From positions 10,354,001 to 10,418,000 of the forward strand of contig NW_025408667.1 of assembly GCF_020360975.1 (NCBI RefSeq): a stretch of 64,000 bases of DNA, written 5' to 3'. The notes below the pieces were generated by a model. It was not told where the DNA came from and ran no database searches. It was given only the letters and a program-made list of their open reading frames with translations. The position numbers and the translations under genes were made by a program. This DNA comes from Hirsutella rhossiliensis. Taxonomy: Eukaryota > Ascomycota > Sordariomycetes > Hypocreales > Ophiocordycipitaceae. This document shows positions 23,345-35,280 of this stretch, in pieces; position 1 is the first letter of the stretch, and each line of letters begins with the position of its first letter.

Positions 23345-26300
23345 CCTAATAAGGTAACCGGGCCGCACGCTAATTATCCGGATCTCGCTCCCCTCCCTTC
23401 CTAGGACGTAAGCGCTTTTGCTCCTTATAATAATTTACCTATTATTTCTCGAACGCCTAGCGGCTATAAAGCTATCTCGGCGGCCCTTCTCCTTCCCTAA
23501 ATAGGTCGAGGATATAGTCGTAGAATATCTACACTCCTTTAAGATGCTACGGATAAAATAGCCTCCTATCCTTACGCGCGACCACGACGGTGCTAACTTA
23601 TAACTACTATTCTAGAGGTGTAAACCCAGAGTCGGCATTAATATTAAGGTACGTAGCAATCTAGTTATCGAGGTCTACCTCGTTAACGGACTAAGTCCCC
23701 GTCCGATAGAGGACTAGCGGGACCTCGATAAGCGCTAGGACGGAGGGCACCGACTGCGAAAACATATTATAGTTCGCAGGGATTATAGTAGTAAACTAGA
23801 GGGGAAACTTACGTTTCTCGGCCTCGTATTAAACAATAATAGCTTCGATATGCCCCGACTTACTATGCGTTTCCCTTAAACCTAACGTACCTATCGGCGG
23901 CGAGGTATATATAGCCGGCGGGGTAGGTTTTGCCGCTAGCGCTTGCTAGGGCGATGTCTCTAGCTCTAAATTAGTGCCGATATTATCTTACTTTAAGTAA
24001 TTAATCGGAGGTATTAGGTCGATTCTTAATAAATTATTACCCTTTACTATATAATTCGCAACGGTTCGGACTCCTTCGACCTTTAAGATAATAGCTCCTA
24101 AAAAGGCTCTATTACGTCCTTACCCCGCCCTAAGCCTATCGTATTATAGCGGGGTAAAACGGCGTCTAAGCTATACTATCGGGAGCAAGCCTTATCTTTC
24201 CTTTTAATAGACTTATTAGTATTAAACTAAACCGAATGCTTTAGTCCCGTTCCTTAAGGTATTAGCGGACCCTATAAGGGGCCGGTCTCTTATATATGCC
24301 TTAAGGAACGAAGAGACGAAAGGACCTCTCTTTCTTCCGCGGCCTTCCCCTACGTTCCTCTACTACCCTACGCACGGATTATATACCGCTTCGTGCCTAT
24401 AAGCTAGACTTTACCGCTACTCGTTCCTTAGGCACTTAGCCGCGGCAACTAAGATAAGCCTTTCTATTCTTAGTTCGGAGCGTAGTTTTATAACACGTAC
24501 CCTTATTTAGCTTAGATAGTAATAGGACGCTATTACCCTACTCCGAGGTTAATTAAACCCGTCCTAATTTATTAGATTTAGCTTAATAGTACTATAATCT
24601 AGGAAGTAGCGTCTATATATTTAGTTAGGATTTTAGTATAGACACGTTTATTAGTTTAAAGAGATATATCTAGTATATATAACTTACTATGCCTTGCCTC
24701 GCTAGGTAATATTAAACGACCTGCTCTTATAAGATTACGGGTAAGTCTATTTTCTCGGATTCCTTATTTCTAGATTTATAACGCCTCGCTAAGATACTAT
24801 ATATAATCGATTTATAATATCCTATTTAATAGGTTAATAAGCATTAATATAATTATCCTTTAAGGTATATTAGTCTTAGTATATCGACTTTTTTTTTTAG
24901 GTAAATAGAGATGCCCGTACTTAAATGCACCGCTATAATATACTATATAAAAGAATATCTAAATACGTATTTCGTTTAGCTCCGCCGTATCCGTTGCATT
25001 TTAGGCAGATAGATATACTAACTATGCCCTCGTTATTACAATCTAAATAAGGAGGCATCGTTATACGAAAGCTCGTATCGTAGCTAGAGTCTCGATATAA
25101 GGGAATCGATTAGAGTACTAACTTTCGAGGTATAGAGGTCTTAGTAGGCCTTTTTATAGACGGAGGTATAACCCGCGATATATATAATTTGCTTATACCC
25201 CTTTCTTCTACTTAGTATAATATATCTTTAACTAATTATACTATTTTATAATTCCCTCTATACTTCTGCCCCTTACTACGCTTATAACTTATTTACTACT
25301 TATATAACACGAGATAATTTAGCTATATAATACTAAAACTCTAGACTCGTTTTATGTCTATCGACCTAAGTTAAACGACGGCTAGATTTAAGAGGCGATC
25401 GTAGTACTAAGTTTATTTCGAGACGTTTAATATAAGCAATATATTACGCGACTATATCGGGGCTTTCTAGGTTAGGTTAGTATAGGCGAGCTATAGAGCC
25501 TATACTAATACGCTTCTCTAGCTTAAAGTATATTAGTTAATAGGCAGACTACTAGAAGTTTAAGCGTATTTACTTCTACTAGGTTAATAATATAAGGTAG
25601 TATCTAATTATAGCGAGAAAGCCTACGATAGTTCTAATAATAATAGTAGCGATAATAGTAATATCGATAGCGATAAAGACGGCGACGAGGCCGGTAGCGA
25701 CTAATACTTACTTATACTAAGATAGGGAGATAAACCTAGACTCTAGTGCCTATATCTAATATACTACCGTAAAAAACTATTTAAGAGGAGGCCGGACCTT
25801 CTAAAGCACTACTAACGACGTATCTCTCCTTGCCCCCTATCCCCTAAAGGCATTCTACTAATAAGGCACGATAGAGATATCCGATACTACGAGATCTATA
25901 TATTTTACTATAATACTTTTATATAAGTATAATAGTTTCTTTAGTATAACTATAAACGGAAAAAGCAATAGACTAAGAACGTAAAAGAATTATATAGGAA
26001 AGAACGATATACTTAGCTATAGAGGTATACTACTTAGTAGCTAGACGGGACGCTAGAAAAAAATCTCTTAAAGAGTTACGAGGAAAGTTAAAAACGAGGT
26101 CGAGAGGCGGTAGATTCTAAATAACCTTAGAAGAGAAACGTAGCGACTATTAATAGCGATTTAAATCGACTATTTTAGGCCGGCGATAGCGCCCTTAGTA
26201 GGTAATTACCTAGCGTTTCTTTAACTTTATAGGTTTCTAATCGTTCTAATTTATAAGGAGTCGAATCTCGAAATAACGTATTTATCTCTATCTAATTAAC

Positions 26301-27761
26301 GCTAATAATATTACTTTTAGCTTATCTTAGCTATATAGGTTCGGTAAGCGGGTTATCTAATATAGAGCTCTCGTCTAGGACGTTATTCTCGCTATCTAGT
26401 AATATAGAAAGAACGCCGAGTATACTTTAAGATATATATACACCGATTTTTAATAATATAACTAAAACGCTATATTATTATATAGCGCAATACCTATAAC
26501 TCTACCCCTTTTATTTAAATATATTAGATAGAGGTTATCTAGAAATTTATTCTATTAAGACTTCTAGCCGTATCTTACTAGCTCCTAGTATAGAGAATTA
26601 AGGAGGGTATAAGTAGATAAGTAGCGCAACGTAAGCTAACCCCTATTAATTATATCTCCTCCTTTTACTTAATATATATTACGTTTAGCCCGAAGTTTAT
26701 ACTTTATATAAGGGCAACTATTTCTTCGATATCCTATAACTTAGGTAGTTCTATCGGCCTCTACGCCGTAGTAACTACCTCCTTTATCCTAAATATAAAG
26801 ACGGTCGTATTACCTTCTATAACTATAACGACGATTCGAGGATCTATAATAGCACTGCTCTTATATAAGTCGATGCTTTAAGTACGAAGGATTATAAACT
26901 TATAAGCCGCCTTACTCGAAAGTAATATCTATAGGCTTAAAGCTAAGGTAGACGAGAATAACGCGAGGGACACGCTATAGATTATTATCCCCCTTTACGG
27001 AGGGTAAGTAATAATAGTATAAACCTCCCTAAAAGGATACTTTAGATCCTTTGCTCTATAGTTAGACTAAAAGAGACTCTTTATCGGCTCCTAGATCGCT
27101 CTTCCTAAAAGTATAATCGCCGGGGGCTGCGCCGATAGACCTATAAAGCCCTAGTATAAACTAGATAAAGAAAGAATCGAGAATAGACCGTATATACTAC
27201 TAAAATAAGAGAATATAACTATATAATAGGAATCCGTACTAACTAAATTATCGAGGATAGTAACCTTATAAAACCGTAATCCCTTAGCTAATACGAAAGG
27301 AGTACCTTTATTTTCTATCTTCTCGATATACTGCCCTATAGTCGTATCTTTGCCGAAGAAGAACCTATATTTCTCGATAGAACTCTATATCTCCCCCGTT
27401 AATAGTAACTTAAGCGATTCTATAGAGTCGGTCCGCTTTAGTAGATTAATTCGTTGCTTTATTTTATCTTTACCTTATCTATTTAAACGATAAATCTTTG
27501 CGGCCTAACGTAGGGTAACGATAAGCGTGGATCCTAGGGAGAAAGAAACCCCGCTCCGGGCTCTAAGTTACTACTACCTTTTAGGATTCTAGCTTACTAT
27601 TACTACTAAAAGGTAGGGCATAGCACCTTAGATATAATTTAGGTAGGAGCGGGGTTAGTTAAAGAGCGGAAAAATATTAAGCTATAGCTAGCATACTTAG
27701 AAGTAGGCTAACTACTTAATAACGAGGACGATAGTATGAACGATAAAGCGATAAACGCGCG
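23345..27761. other. Unassigned RIP-mutated block
   Basis: No gene is called. Latent plus-strand frames that avoid all but RIP-type stops can be followed over parts of 25,000-27,300, suggesting one or more dead coding regions, but I cannot match them to a family. A serine/aspartate-rich tract occurs at about 25,620-25,720. A short repeat with the core ttaaggaacgaagagacga (about 24,302) recurs near 28,217 and 28,275. A pair of nested inverted repeats lies at 27,547-27,656. The block directly abuts the 5' LTR of the copia element, and no target duplication is visible. Confidence 0.4.
27547..27656. repeat. Nested inverted repeat (hairpin)
   Basis: The outer arms aaccccgctcc (27,547-27,557) and ggagcggggtt (27,646-27,656) are perfect complements, and the inner arms ctaccttttag (27,574-27,584) and ctaaaaggtag (27,606-27,616) are also perfect. 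The whole could fold as a 110-base two-stem hairpin. Perfect arms in otherwise saturated RIP sequence are explained by their lack of CA/TG. Confidence 0.65.
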
Positions 27762-27862
27762 GCCGATATAACGAGGACTAGCGCCTACGGTTAACCTCTA
27801 AATCTAGTATAGCAATTCGACCTAGAACCGCGCTAACTATAAAAGAAATTTATTGCTATAAA
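27762..27862 (+). repeat. Dispersed ~100-bp repeat, copy 1
   Basis: It aligns with 50,313-50,418, sharing the blocks ggactagcgcctacgg and actataaaagaaat in the same order and spacing. The flanking DNA is unrelated on both sides. Confidence 0.7.
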
Positions 27863-28160
27863 GGCGAAAGCGACGAGTGCTAGCCCTAGTGCTAACGAGG
27901 ATCTATTAATACGAATTAAAGCTCTCCTATAACGCGTCGAGGAACGGGCGGAAAGAGCTAAGAAACGCGTTAAGTCTCTAAAGGAGGTTATCCGAAGCGA
28001 CCTCTTCCTATACGTCGCTTACCAGTTCGAGTACCTTACCCTAGTACTAGTATCTACCACCGTCGCCGCTACCCTTTCTAATCCTAGGTCTACTACTAGG
28101 CATTAGATTAGACTTTAGCCGGGTCTAGGATAGCGATATTAAAGAAGGCACTATAGGGCC
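27863..28160 (+). pseudogene. Coiled-coil fragment, possibly FunK1-type N-terminus
   Basis: A latent frame starting near 27,863 encodes an Ala/Glu/Arg-rich coiled-coil of roughly 30 residues, then a segment with the pattern EYL...VST...PRS...R. I recall this coiled coil followed by a T-L-x-E-Y-L-x3-C-H-like block from N-terminal regions of fungal-type kinase proteins. The fragment stops near 28,160 without a kinase domain. The match is by eye and weak; it could equally be part of an unrelated dead gene or sequence carried by the adjoining Helitron. Confidence 0.3.
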
Positions 28161-28496
28161 TAACGGTATACTATAGCTCTGCCTCCCTATTAAGGAACAT
28201 ATAGGCTATAGAGAAGGTGCCTCGAGGAACGAAGAGATAAAAGGATCTTTCTTCCGCGTCTTCCGCGGCCTTCCCCCTCGTTTGCCTTAAGGAACGAAGA
28301 GACGAAAGGATCCTTCTTCCGCGCCCTCCCGCGCCTATACTAATTTAGACTTTCTAGCTACTCTTTACCGCTACCTCTATGCCTTCTTCGACTAGCTAGG
28401 CTATAACGACCTTCTTATAAAAGACTAACCGCCCGATCCGGCCCTACTGCCCGGGCCGCCTTCCCCCGCGACCATACTCCGCTATCCCCGTGCACT
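28161..28496. other. GC-rich leader before Helitron 2 with short repeats
   Basis: Two copies of a ~45-bp repeat (near 28,217 and 28,275) share gaacgaagaga and tcttccgcg blocks, and a third lies at about 24,302. From about 28,380 to 28,920 the DNA is GC-rich and keeps more CA/TG than its surroundings, so RIP was weaker here. Confidence 0.5.
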
Positions 28497-30225
28497 ATGC
28501 CGCGAGAACACCCCGTCGCGGTCTTACCCGAGGAGGTTCGCCGCACCTTAGGTAATATTAAATCGCAGAGATCCCGTTAACGCCGTTCCTATTAGCGCCC
28601 TTTACCGCTTATTAGGGTCCTATATAACGAGATCCTCCGTGTCTTATATAGTATAGATTGCTAACGTGCTAAAGACCGAGCCCGCCGCCGCGAAGCTTAA
28701 TGCTAATATACCGTATACGGGCAGCCCCCGGCCACTCTATTACCCGAATAAATTAAAGACGAGTAGGTATATCCCGCTCTACCGCCTACGTAGCTAAAGC
28801 GCTCCTCTAAAAGACATAAGCAACCGCTAGCTACGCTATCGCCGAAACGGCCTAGAGACGAGTAAGTACCTCCTACTCCGCTACCGACGTAGCCTAAGCG
28901 CTCCCTAAAAAGACCCCGGCCGATACGAGAAACCGTTTAACTATAATAAGACTTTATCGAGTCTATTCTATATTACTATAACGCCTATTTCCGCTCTAAG
29001 GAGTAAGTATCGTTAATAAGGTCTTAGTATAAAGAAGTTCTACCTACCCTTTAAGTAGAAGCTCCTAAGTCGTTCTACTAAGCGTTTATAGATAAGGGGA
29101 CGTTGCCGATCTCCTACTACGTCTTCTACTACCGGAAGACGCCGCCTCGCGAACTTACTACTATATAGTAGAGGGGTTATTTATCGCCCTCCCTACTATA
29201 GGCTACTAGGACCGTCTAAGGGTGCGAGGCGTGCCTTCTACTATATAAGGGCGCCGGAGTTAACGTATACCGCGAGTATCGCGCTAGCTTAGATAGTAGA
29301 CGGCTGCCTAAAGCCTACTTAGTTAATAATATAGCTATTAGTTATAAGTATCGGTACCCTAGAGAGCTTAATAACCTCTCTCCTATTAAAGAGAGACTTA
29401 TTGCCCTATATATACCTTTTTAGCTATATTACTAAGTTTACGGTCGATAATAAGACCTATTCGGAAATTAGTTACTATAAGTACGTAAAAGGATATATTA
29501 TTATCTTCCCGAATAAAGTAGATAACCTTATAGCTATAGTTCTTCCTTATCCCTTACTATAGGCTATTAAGAATATCTATATCTCTTAGAGCGGTTTAGG
29601 CAAGCCTAGCTCTATAGACGTTAGACACCTACTTTAGGTACGTAAATCTTAAGTAGTAGCTGCCCTAGTATAGCTATAGAGGAGTAAGTCTAAGTAACTC
29701 GCTTTACGAGGATATCGTAATTAACTAAGTAGAGATAGACGGCTAGTAGTATACCGATAGGTCTAGTATTCCGGCCGTTATTATAGACTATATATAAAGG
29801 GAGGAACCGTCGACTATTAAGAGGATATAAACGGACTATATAATCCTAGATACTAATCGAGGCTTAGCGGAAAATAGCTTTAAAAGCATTAATAAACTTA
29901 TAAACTTAATCGATCTTACTTTTAACGCTAAATCTTACGATTTAAACTATACTCTATTAACTAAGTAGACTTAACCCTCCCCTAGTAAGCCGGCGACTCT
30001 TATCCCTAACTCGGCTGCTATTAGCTAGGAAGCTAATACTATCTATAAGACGTCTACGTCTAGCATTTAGGCCGGCGAGCTAAGGGACGCTAAACAGCCC
30101 CCTAAGACAATCCCTCTAAGGCAAGGAGGGCGAACCTTTCTATGCCTAGAAGCATACGCCTACCGCGGTTATATTCTATAAGACTAATGCCTATATAACT
30201 ATATATTAATAATTTATACGCTAGT
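28497..30225 (+). pseudogene. Helitron 2 ORF, internally deleted (DUF6570-type N-terminus)
   Basis: The latent frame begins at an intact ATG (28,497) with a basic, proline-rich region holding an imperfect ~90-bp tandem duplication (about 28,725-28,905). It continues into a DUF6570-like domain, common in fungal Helitron polyproteins, clearest at 29,400-29,650 with a KGxIIIFPNKVDNL-like core. From about 29,935 it aligns with Helitron 1 (about 5,520-5,650) and then jumps to the part matching 7,470-7,620, ending near 30,225. Some 1.8 kb, including the Rep domain, are missing, and no helicase follows. It is a non-autonomous derivative or deletion relic. It supplies the N-terminal domain that is not recognisable in Helitron 1. 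Confidence 0.75.
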
Positions 30226-30239
30226 TATCCTTAGGCGGC

Positions 30240-30770
30240 TAGACTAAAGGGCCTCCCGGGGCCGTGGGTCGAGGCTAGCGGAGGGGGCCTCCTATCTACG
30301 CTATACTTTTATAGGCCTTACCGGCGCGTATAGGCACGCCGTTAAGCGCGACGTCCTAGTAGCTAATAAAGTCGCGCGAGATATCCTTCGCGAAGCTAAG
30401 CGCGTAGCCTAAGGTAAACTAGGCAGCTATCTAGTCGAAGGCGGTATAGAATGCGCGGAAGACGGCTAGCTTTACCTATTATAATTCTATCTAGCTAGCG
30501 ATAAGGCTCTCTACCGCGTAAGCAACCGTTACTACTAGGCCTTCCGCGTTAGGCAGGTCGTCTAGTTTATCGGTCTTAGTTTTATCTACTACGTCTCCTA
30601 TTATAGCATCTTCCTACTCGGTGTCGGCGCTATCGCTGCTCGTAGAGCCGAATAGAGGGTCGTAGGGTTACGTATCTTCGCACCTATAATTCGGAAGGTA
30701 CTCGCGTAGGGCTTGCCGGAGGAGCGCTTCTCTAGCTCCTAGGGTGTTTATAGGAGTCATCGGCTCTTAT
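30240..30770 (-). pseudogene. Unrecognised acidic ORF, minus strand
   Basis: The minus strand from about 30,755 to 30,245 is open apart from a few RIP-type stops and starts at an intact ATG-like codon near 30,758. It has a Leu/Ala-rich start, an EPYDPLFGS-like stretch rich in Ser/Asp/Glu (about 30,640-30,580), and an amphipathic segment with the pattern AEGxVV...AVExLIASQ...AVFRAFYxAFD (about 30,560-30,420). I have an impression of similar uncharacterised fungal proteins but no family name. RIP density is lower than in neighbouring DNA. Confidence 0.35.
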
Positions 30771-31789
30771 TCTTAGGGCGATAGTTACGCCTAGTCCGCG
30801 GGTAGATGCCGTCGCCGCCCTCGGCCTAGAGCGAGGTATTAAACGTAGGTACTTCCTTAATAGCGATAGGGGGGTTTACCTTTAGGTAGGGCGAGCGTTA
30901 ATAAAGTAGGGCGTAGTATAAGTAATATAGTAAACGGAAATTTATAAACCACGCCCTACTTACTTATCTTATACGTTAGATTGCTACCGAATATATAGTA
31001 CTTTATATATCGCTATATATAGTAGCTCTTTACGCTATCGTAATACTTAGGGTATATCCGTTACTGCCTAGATAGTATTACTTAATATTATTAATAGTTA
31101 AGCAATAGCGGTCTAATTATATTAGAAGATTATAGTAGAGACTGCTTAATTTAGCTATATCTTATTAGCTAAATAGATTATAGTACTTTATAGAAAAGCG
31201 ACTAACTTAATTTTATATATATATAGAGAGCTATAGGAGGGCATCGTCCCTACTAGGGTCTTATATTTTACTGCACTCCCTATAAGTTATAGCTATTACC
31301 GTATCTATATCGGCCGATTTTTTCCTAGCTATAAATACCGTAAGGCAGACGACGGCGTGCTTTCCCGGTCTCTTAAGCGTCCGAACACCCGCTTTCGAGA
31401 GACACCTCCTTCCTAGCGGCAGAAGCTAGTACTAGGGCAGATATTAATATCCTTTAACCCTTTATATAAGTTAAAAGATTGCCTCTAAATATTAAGTAGC
31501 GGGCTATAGAGCGTTGCCGCCTTAAGGGAGGCGCTAAAGTAGTAATAGCATACAGCCCCTCCTCTGCCTATACGTTAAGTAGACGCTTATAGAAAGATAT
31601 ATATTACTATAGTAGATGCTCTAAGGTTAGGGGTTTTCTCCCGCCTAAAGCGCGGTCGGTCTTAGTATAAGCCTTCTAGTAAACTTATATAATTATAGAG
31701 TTAGTTAGGGGCTCTCGGCTACCGTGTACCTAAATATATTAAAATGCTACCGCTACCGCGGACGGCAAGACTAGCTATATATAGCAATA
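30771..31789. other. RIP-mutated intergenic DNA
   Basis: No gene, transposon domain or repeat is recognised. RIP is present but CA and TG become commoner toward the right edge. Confidence 0.4.
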
Positions 31790-32560
31790 GTAGCATAAGC
31801 TATAATTGTCACGAAAAAGATATGGCCGCCTGTTAGATATAAGCGACAGCGTCAATTGATGCATATAGTATACGCGACATACCCCCTTAGGGATATCGGG
31901 TTAATTCGTCCCGGGATACCTGGATATCCTAGACCACAGCGGGAATTTTTATATAGGCAGGCCCCATGCTGAAACCGCGCTCAATTGCGCTGGCGGGACT
32001 CGAACCACGGGCCTTTCGGGTAGTGCGCGCCAGGCTAGCCAGAAGTGCGTGCGCAGTCACCGGGATGTCGCGAAGCGTGGCCTGATTTCGCAGTTCTCGG
32101 AGATATCCCTTAGCACGAGGGACTAAGGAAGCTGAAAACACCCGGTGTGGAAGAAGGAAGAAGGAGCTGAAAAGAGGTGCAGAAAGGAGGGTGGGGGGCA
32201 TGAGGGGAAGCAGAAGTGGCGATGGCTTCCTATAGAGGTGGCGAAAGATAAGACGGACGTGCCGGCAACGGCTGGAAAAGAGGGGGAAAACCGGCAAAAA
32301 GCTCGGTAGTCGAAAGGACATTAGTGGCTTCTTTAAGCAGGATCTTCTTTGTTAATTAAGATACTAGATAGGTATAAAGAGGGGCGTTAGATAGAGGAAA
32401 GAAGGATAATTAAGGCAATATAACAATTACTCCCCTACCTTTATTGCTGCCCCCGTAAGAATCAAATCTCTCTGCCCTATATATCCGACCCCTTACTTCT
32501 AATTTCACCTTTGTATATTTTTATGCACTTCTCGTATCTCTCTTCGCGAGAATAATAAGG
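31790..32560. other. Unmutated island upstream of FunK1 relic
   Basis: CA and TG content is normal here, and the change to RIP-mutated sequence is abrupt on both sides. The stretch 32,130-32,290 is purine-rich on the plus strand and gives a low-complexity Leu/Ser/Pro-rich minus-strand open frame (31,929-32,321) that I do not accept as a gene. On the minus strand, about 31,995-32,045 contains a TGGCTAGCCTGG-like A box and a GGTTCGAGTCC B box about 23 bases apart. The island probably represents single-copy DNA and may include the promoter side of the FunK1 gene, though no promoter motif is assigned. Confidence 0.55.
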
Positions 32561-32799
32561 CCTTCCGGGCGTTAATAAGGCCGATCTAAGTATTTAGCTA
32601 GTAGACACCCTAGCGTGTTTACCCGAGGCATATCTATTACTAACCGGATAAATATCGGCCCGATGTCTAGCTACGCTATATGCTCTTCTACCTATCCCTT
32701 TACGCTTTTAGATATATTCCTACTTAGGCCCTAAATCCTTATTCTTATAGCATCCCTATAATATCTTACCTTCCTAGCGATATCTATTAAGCCTATTGA

Positions 32800-35280
32800 C
32801 TATACCTTATTATAGTATTATAGCGCTTTCTACGTGCTACTAGATTAAATAGCTACTTTATCGAAATACGATCGCGACGTAATCGCGCGCTACCCCTTAG
32901 ATAGCTCTCTAGACTATCTAAAGAAGTTACTTTAGGATATAGAGGAGTCTTATATTTCGATCTCTAGATCGTATAATAATACTATTAACTACTTTATAGA
33001 GAATCGTTAAAAGGCAATATCCCGTCTACTAATTACCTTAATAGGAATAGAAGCAGCGCCTAATTTATACTTAAAGATTAGTAACCGAGATATTATTACC
33101 GAATTAGTAGGCCTTATTAGACGCTTCCGAAAAGGAGACTTTAACTATAGCTACTACCGCCCGCTTATAAGACTCGCTATTTAAGAGGCGTCCGACTTAG
33201 AGATCTAGAGCGCCGTGCTTAATCTTATTAGCACGGTTACCTAAGCGACGCCTCCTAAAAGTATCCCGGGTATATTTAATAATACGCCTATTACCTATTC
33301 CTCTGCTTCCTAGTAAGGCACCGAATAGATACGAGAGGTAGTAGAAAGAAAGGTATTTAAGGAGATTAGATTTTATATATACCGCGATATAGAAGGATTC
33401 TTTAAGAAATACTTCGAGGGGAGAACTTAGATAAGCTATACCTTAGGTATCTATAAGGCGATAAAGGACTAATATATCGATAGCGCGTAGACCAGCCTTT
33501 TAAATCCGCCCGTATAAAATAGAGTTCTAGACTAGTAGTTCCGATTCTAGGATATCTTCCTCTTAGAGAAACGACGCCGCTACTATTCGACTACGAACCT
33601 AAAGGATCTTATCGGTGCCGAAGCTTAGCGATAGATCGATCTCTTTATTAAGCGAAAGAATAGGTAGCCGCTAGATACCGCGTATAACTAAAGTAATATC
33701 GAAGTAATTAGCGAGCTTAAGGCGTTTAATAATAATAAAAAAGCGACGCTTCTCTAAATCGGCTAATATATATAAGATGTTTTCTCTTACTAGCCGATAT
33801 ATTAGTACGTTTACGCGTTTATAATCTATAAGCGTAAGATAGAGGTTTAGGTATTTAACCGCTTAGGATATTATAGTCCTAGCGCGTTCGATATCTATAA
33901 TAAGCTTAAACGGTTTATATAGGTAATCGCTAGCTATATAATAATAAATAACGAAGAACTAAGGTTAAATAGATTTATAGAGCTAGATAGTAATAGTCGC
34001 TTAATATATATTAACTAAGATAGGGCTTTAGCTAGGAAGAGGCTATAGTTAGAGTTATAACCTTTTACCCGTTAATAGGTAGTCGTTTACTATAGGACGT
34101 CTTACTATCTTATAAAGCCTCTAGACTCCGAGGATTAAAGTTATATCGTAAAGTTCTCGTAGACGTTTAATAGGCGAAAGCTAGAGGTAGACCTTCTTAG
34201 ATTAGCCCGTTAAAGAGGAGTTAAGGGTATTACTAAGTTAATCGGCTATCGTCGTATAACTAGCATTAATAAGATACGATTAGGTTTAATATTTACGAAG
34301 CCTTACTCCTTCCGAGGTCTTCTATGTACTACGTCGACCGTTTTATAGTCCTTCTCCCGGTCTTAGCCTCCTAGTACCCTTTCTCGGTTATTTAGCGAGC
34401 TTTAAGGCTTAAGTATAGCTAATAAGCCGTTAAGAAAGCGTAAGTTAGTTAATATTAGTTAGAACCCGTTTAAGCGATTAAGATCTAATAGTTAAAGGTC
34501 GAGCTAAAGGTAAAACGAGGTTACGTACGATATAGAAAGAGCCTAAGGGACGAGCCTACTCGCTTTTAATAACGGACCCTATAATAATCGAGTCTTTCGA
34601 TATCTAGTAATCTCCCTAGCTAGCCGGGCGATCTATAAGTACGAAACGAAATCGGAGCTTCTAAGGGCGCTTCGCGATACTATTAAGGTATATAGGTCCC
34701 TATACCTTAAAGGCAATATCCTATACTAGGATATTTCCGAGAATAATATAATTATAACTAACCGTAAAACGACTAGCTATATAGGCATACTAATCGACCT
34801 AGACCTTACTAAGGAGCTAGGTAGCGGGCGTAGCGGGGCGCGCTATCGTACTAGGACGATAGAGTTTATAGCAGTTAAGGTCCTATAAGGGATCTCTTAT
34901 ACCTACTAGTATAATCTAAAGTCGTTCTTCTATATACTCCTCTAGCTATATAGTCGTCGTAGTTAGGAATTACTACTTAACTAAAAGGAGCGGCCTACGC
35001 TAAGTCTATTAATAAAGTAGTATACTAATAGCTATTAAGAGATTACGAGCGCTAAATAAGGGTATATATACGTTAATAGATTTAAGGACATCTTAGAGGA
35101 ATTTCTATAACCTAAGTTCGACTATATTAAGCCCCTTTATAAGGAATTATAAGGGATCTTATTCCCTTATAAGGACGGGCTCTTTATTAAGATACCGAAG
35201 GATCTAGAGATTCTTTATAGGCTAATTATTAAAGCACTTAATAAGGCTATTAATAAGATTAAGGCGATAGAAGTATAAGG
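32800..35280 (+). pseudogene. RIP-killed FunK1-type fungal protein kinase
   Basis: A latent frame of about 800 codons matches the fungal-specific FunK1 kinase family. Recognisable blocks are the DLFIKRK and ELK motifs (about 33,640-33,720), the QP...R-x-FV-x-AF core and FDRxGYYSPSAFDI-like block (about 33,795-33,895), a VKFSW-like ATP-site segment (about 34,148), the catalytic HRDISxxNIII-like loop (about 34,712-34,755; His and Arg codons altered, Asp kept), an LIDLDL metal-binding motif (34,790-34,808), and an IEFIAxxVL segment equivalent to the APE region (about 34,860). The length fits full-size family members. FunK1 genes are expanded in mushrooms and some ascomycetes and are of unknown function. 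The gene lies just upstream of NLR copy B in the same orientation. Confidence 0.85.

Noticed and set aside
31981..32070. A true tRNA gene on the minus strand
   Set aside because: The T-arm does not pair properly, the A-B box distance is too short and no 5' acceptor strand complements the 3' end.
31929..32321. Minus-strand open frame of 130 codons in the unmutated island
   Set aside because: Low-complexity Leu/Ser/Pro composition derives from a purine-rich tract, and part of the frame runs through the tRNA-like A/B box segment; it is most likely non-coding.
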